From Pseudomonadota bacterium (GTDB lineage Bacteria > Pseudomonadota > Alphaproteobacteria > Caulobacterales > Caulobacteraceae): a stretch of 49,636 nt of DNA. A model generated the notes under the pieces. That model ran no database searches, had not been told where the DNA came from, and worked only from the letters and a program-made list of their open reading frames with translations. The translations under genes and the position numbers were made by a program. The first letter of the stretch is position 1. Each line of letters opens with the position of its first letter. Positions 48,101-49,636 of this stretch are shown piece by piece. The stretch covers positions 1 to 49,636 of the forward strand of contig JAKBBV010000017.1 in the NCBI GenBank assembly GCA_021808285.1. The letters run 5' to 3'.

Positions 48101-49636
48101 GGCGGCGGCTTCGCGGCGGCCGGGGCCTTGGGGGTGTCCGGAGATGCGGCCTCCACCGTGGGCGGCGGAGCAGGGGGAGCGGCCGGCGCCGGCGGCGCCA
48201 TCACCTTCAGCAATGCGGGCGAGATTTTGACGAGCGGCGACCAGGCGACGGCGGTCCTCGCCCAGTCGATCGGCGGCGGCGGCGGGGCCGGCGGGATCGC
48301 GGCCGGCGGCGGCTTGTCGGCGACCGGCGGCGTCACCTCCAGTTCGGTTGGCGGGGCCGGGGGTCTGGGCGGCGCCGGCGGGGCGATCACCGCGAGCAAT
48401 GCGGGCTCGATATCGACGACCGGTTCGGCGGCATCGGGCCTTGTTCTCCAGTCTATCGGAGGCGGCGGGGGCGTCGGCGCCGTCACCGTGGGGGGCGGCG
48501 CGGCCGATACGGGTTCGGCCTCCACCGTGACCGGAGGGGTTGGCGGCGGCGGCGGCGCCGGCGGGAATGTCACCTTCACCAACGCCGCGGCGGGCGGCGT
48601 CACGACGACAGGGCAATTGGCCTATGGGGTGCTGGCCCAGAGCGTGGGCGGCGGCGGCGGCCTGGGAGGCTTCGCGGCGGGCGGCGCCTTGAGCGCGGCG
48701 GGTCAGGCGAATTCCACTGTCGGCGGCGGCGCGGGCGGGGGCGGTGGCGCGGGCGGGACCCTGTCGCTTACCAATAACGGAACCGTGTGGACCTCCGGCT
48801 CCGGCGCTGCGGCGGTGCTTGGGCAGAGCGTCGGCGGCGGCGGCGGGGCGGGCGGTTTCGCGGCCGGCGGCGGCATGAGCGGGGGCGGGGCGGCCTCCAC
48901 AGCCACGGGTGGCGGCGGCGGCGGCGGCGGCGCAGGCGGCGGCGTAACGGTGGCCAATTATGGCGCGGTTGAGACCGACGGGGCCAATGCGGCGGCGGTC
49001 CTGGCCCAATCGATCGGCGGCGGCGGCGGCGTGGGAGGATTCTCGGCCGGCGGCGCGGCGTCGTCGGCATCGACGGCTTCGGCCTCAACGGGAGGCGATG
49101 GCGGTGCGGCCGGGGTCGGCGGCCAGGTTCAGCTGACAAACGCCACCGGCGCGACGATCCTGACCAAGGGGGCTCTATCCTTTGGGGTCTTCGCCCAGAG
49201 CGTGGGCGGCGGCGGCGGCGCAGGCGGATTCGCGGCCGGCGGCGCCATCAGTCTGAGCGGAGACGCCAGCGCTGCCGTGGGCGGCGGCGTCGGCGGTGCG
49301 GCCGGCGACGGCGCCGGGGTCTCGGTGACGAATGCCGGTCAGATCACAACTCTGGGGGATCAGGCGACCGCCGTCATCGCCCAGTCGATCGGCGGCGGCG
49401 GCGGGGCCGGCGGGCTGGCGGCAGGCGTCTCCCTGGCGGCCGGCGGCGCGGCGGCGTCGGCGTCGGTCGGTGGGGCTGGCGGCGCTGGTGGGGCTGGCGG
49501 CGTGGTGACCGCCAACAATTCCGGTCTGATCGCGACCTCGGGTGAAGCGGCGATTGGCCTTCTGGGTCAGTCGGTCGGCGGCGGCGGCGGTGTCGGCGCC
49601 TTGACCCTGGGCGCGGGCGCCTCTCAGGCGGGATCC
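39185..49636 (+). CDS. Giant repeat protein, continuation after TAG, runs off window
   Basis: From 39185 to the last base the same frame as the preceding part stays open for 3484 codons; I checked its phase at many points and saw no further stop. The first residues ASTVTVANLGSISTKG complete the unit interrupted by the TAG. Units are 61-66 residues and switch to a subtype with ALSSSGAATSTVGGGGG in place of the earlier SFGG strand. From about 42.8 kb they fall into a three-unit higher-order pattern. A C-terminal beta-barrel would be expected beyond the window. If the TAG is real and not suppressed, this part is either a separate unexpressed relic or is started at an internal codon such as GTG 39200, without a signal peptide. 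Confidence 0.7.
42788..49636 (+). repeat. Higher-order three-unit repeat (~555 bp)
   Basis: One unit type, marked by (S/A)YGVFAQS followed by AGGFAAGGAL, recurs at 42788, 43352, 43913, 44873, 45428, 46001, 46556, 47111, 47510, 48065, 48626 and 49184. The steps are 564, 561, 960, 555, 573, 555, 555, 399, 555, 561 and 558 bases, that is three units, with one five-unit and one two-unit step. The two units between markers have their own signatures (GLSASGGAASNSVGG with IETDGAN, and AASKAASS-type with ILTKG), so blocks of three were duplicated together. Confidence 0.8.

Larger units (their letters stand above)
33590..49636 (+). repeat. Protein-coding tandem repeat, ~80-90 units of ~159-200 bp
   Basis: Each unit is marked by a codon string for G(I/V)FAQSVGGGGG. 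The first four unit starts are 33590, 33749, 33908 and 34067, exactly 159 bases apart. Spacing then varies between 155 and 207 and settles at 180-183 from about 35.1 kb (for example 35105, 35288, 35471, 35651). The first three units carry early variants (SALSVGG, YGLSAGG, VARSLGG) before the consensus AQSVGGGGG appears. The Gly run is coded mostly by GGC, giving a near-invariant GGCGGCGGCGGC tract in each unit. Confidence 0.9.

Overview
The window is GC-rich DNA from an alphaproteobacterium. A member of the Caulobacterales (Caulobacter or Phenylobacterium type) fits best, judging from a CYP153-like P450, HiPIP-type proteins, a secA/argJ/mutT neighbourhood and the style of the giant Gly-rich surface protein. 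The taxonomy is an inference; there is no rRNA or tRNA in the window to confirm it.

Layout. 1-650 has no confident gene and ends in a tandem 17-mer. 654-3210 (minus) is a three-gene ABC importer of the NMT1/THI5 type whose genes overlap at GTGA junctions. 3504-4188 is a NYN-domain nuclease gene broken by frameshifts. 4237-7683 holds uup (minus), a YcgN-type Cys-cluster gene and a dnaJ/cbpA-like gene. 7816-9847 (minus) is a CYP153-like P450 followed by an SDR gene. A cluster of REP-like inverted repeats (9965-10102) follows. Then come a penicillin-acylase family gene (minus), an EVE-domain gene and a PsiE-like membrane gene. 13821-18263 (minus) is an RND efflux adaptor-permease pair. 18678-24364 is mostly plus-strand: aroC, two tandem HiPIP genes, pirin, then (minus) a QueD-like gene and a small membrane protein, then DUF3429, SDR and an unnamed membrane-anchored protein that probably starts at CTG. 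24389-31588 contains secA, a GST, argJ, a DEAD-box helicase and mutT.

From 32870 to the window end (16.8 kb) one plus-strand reading frame encodes a giant signal-peptide protein made of about 80-90 Gly-rich units around the motif AQSVGGGGG. It looks like the passenger of a type V (autotransporter-like) surface protein, but any C-terminal barrel lies outside the window. The frame has a single in-frame TAG at codon 2105 (39182-39184), after which the same frame stays open for another 3484 codons. The repeats change character along the gene: exact 159-bp steps at the start, then about 180-186 bp units, and from about 42.8 kb a higher-order three-unit period of about 555 bp. A divergently transcribed double winged-helix regulator sits directly upstream. 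This repeat gene, its premature stop and its layered repeat structure are the most unusual content of the window; the rest is mainly housekeeping and transport genes with several smaller oddities (QueD lacking its usual catalytic Cys, dispersed hairpins placed directly after stop codons, a low-complexity insert in the efflux adaptor).
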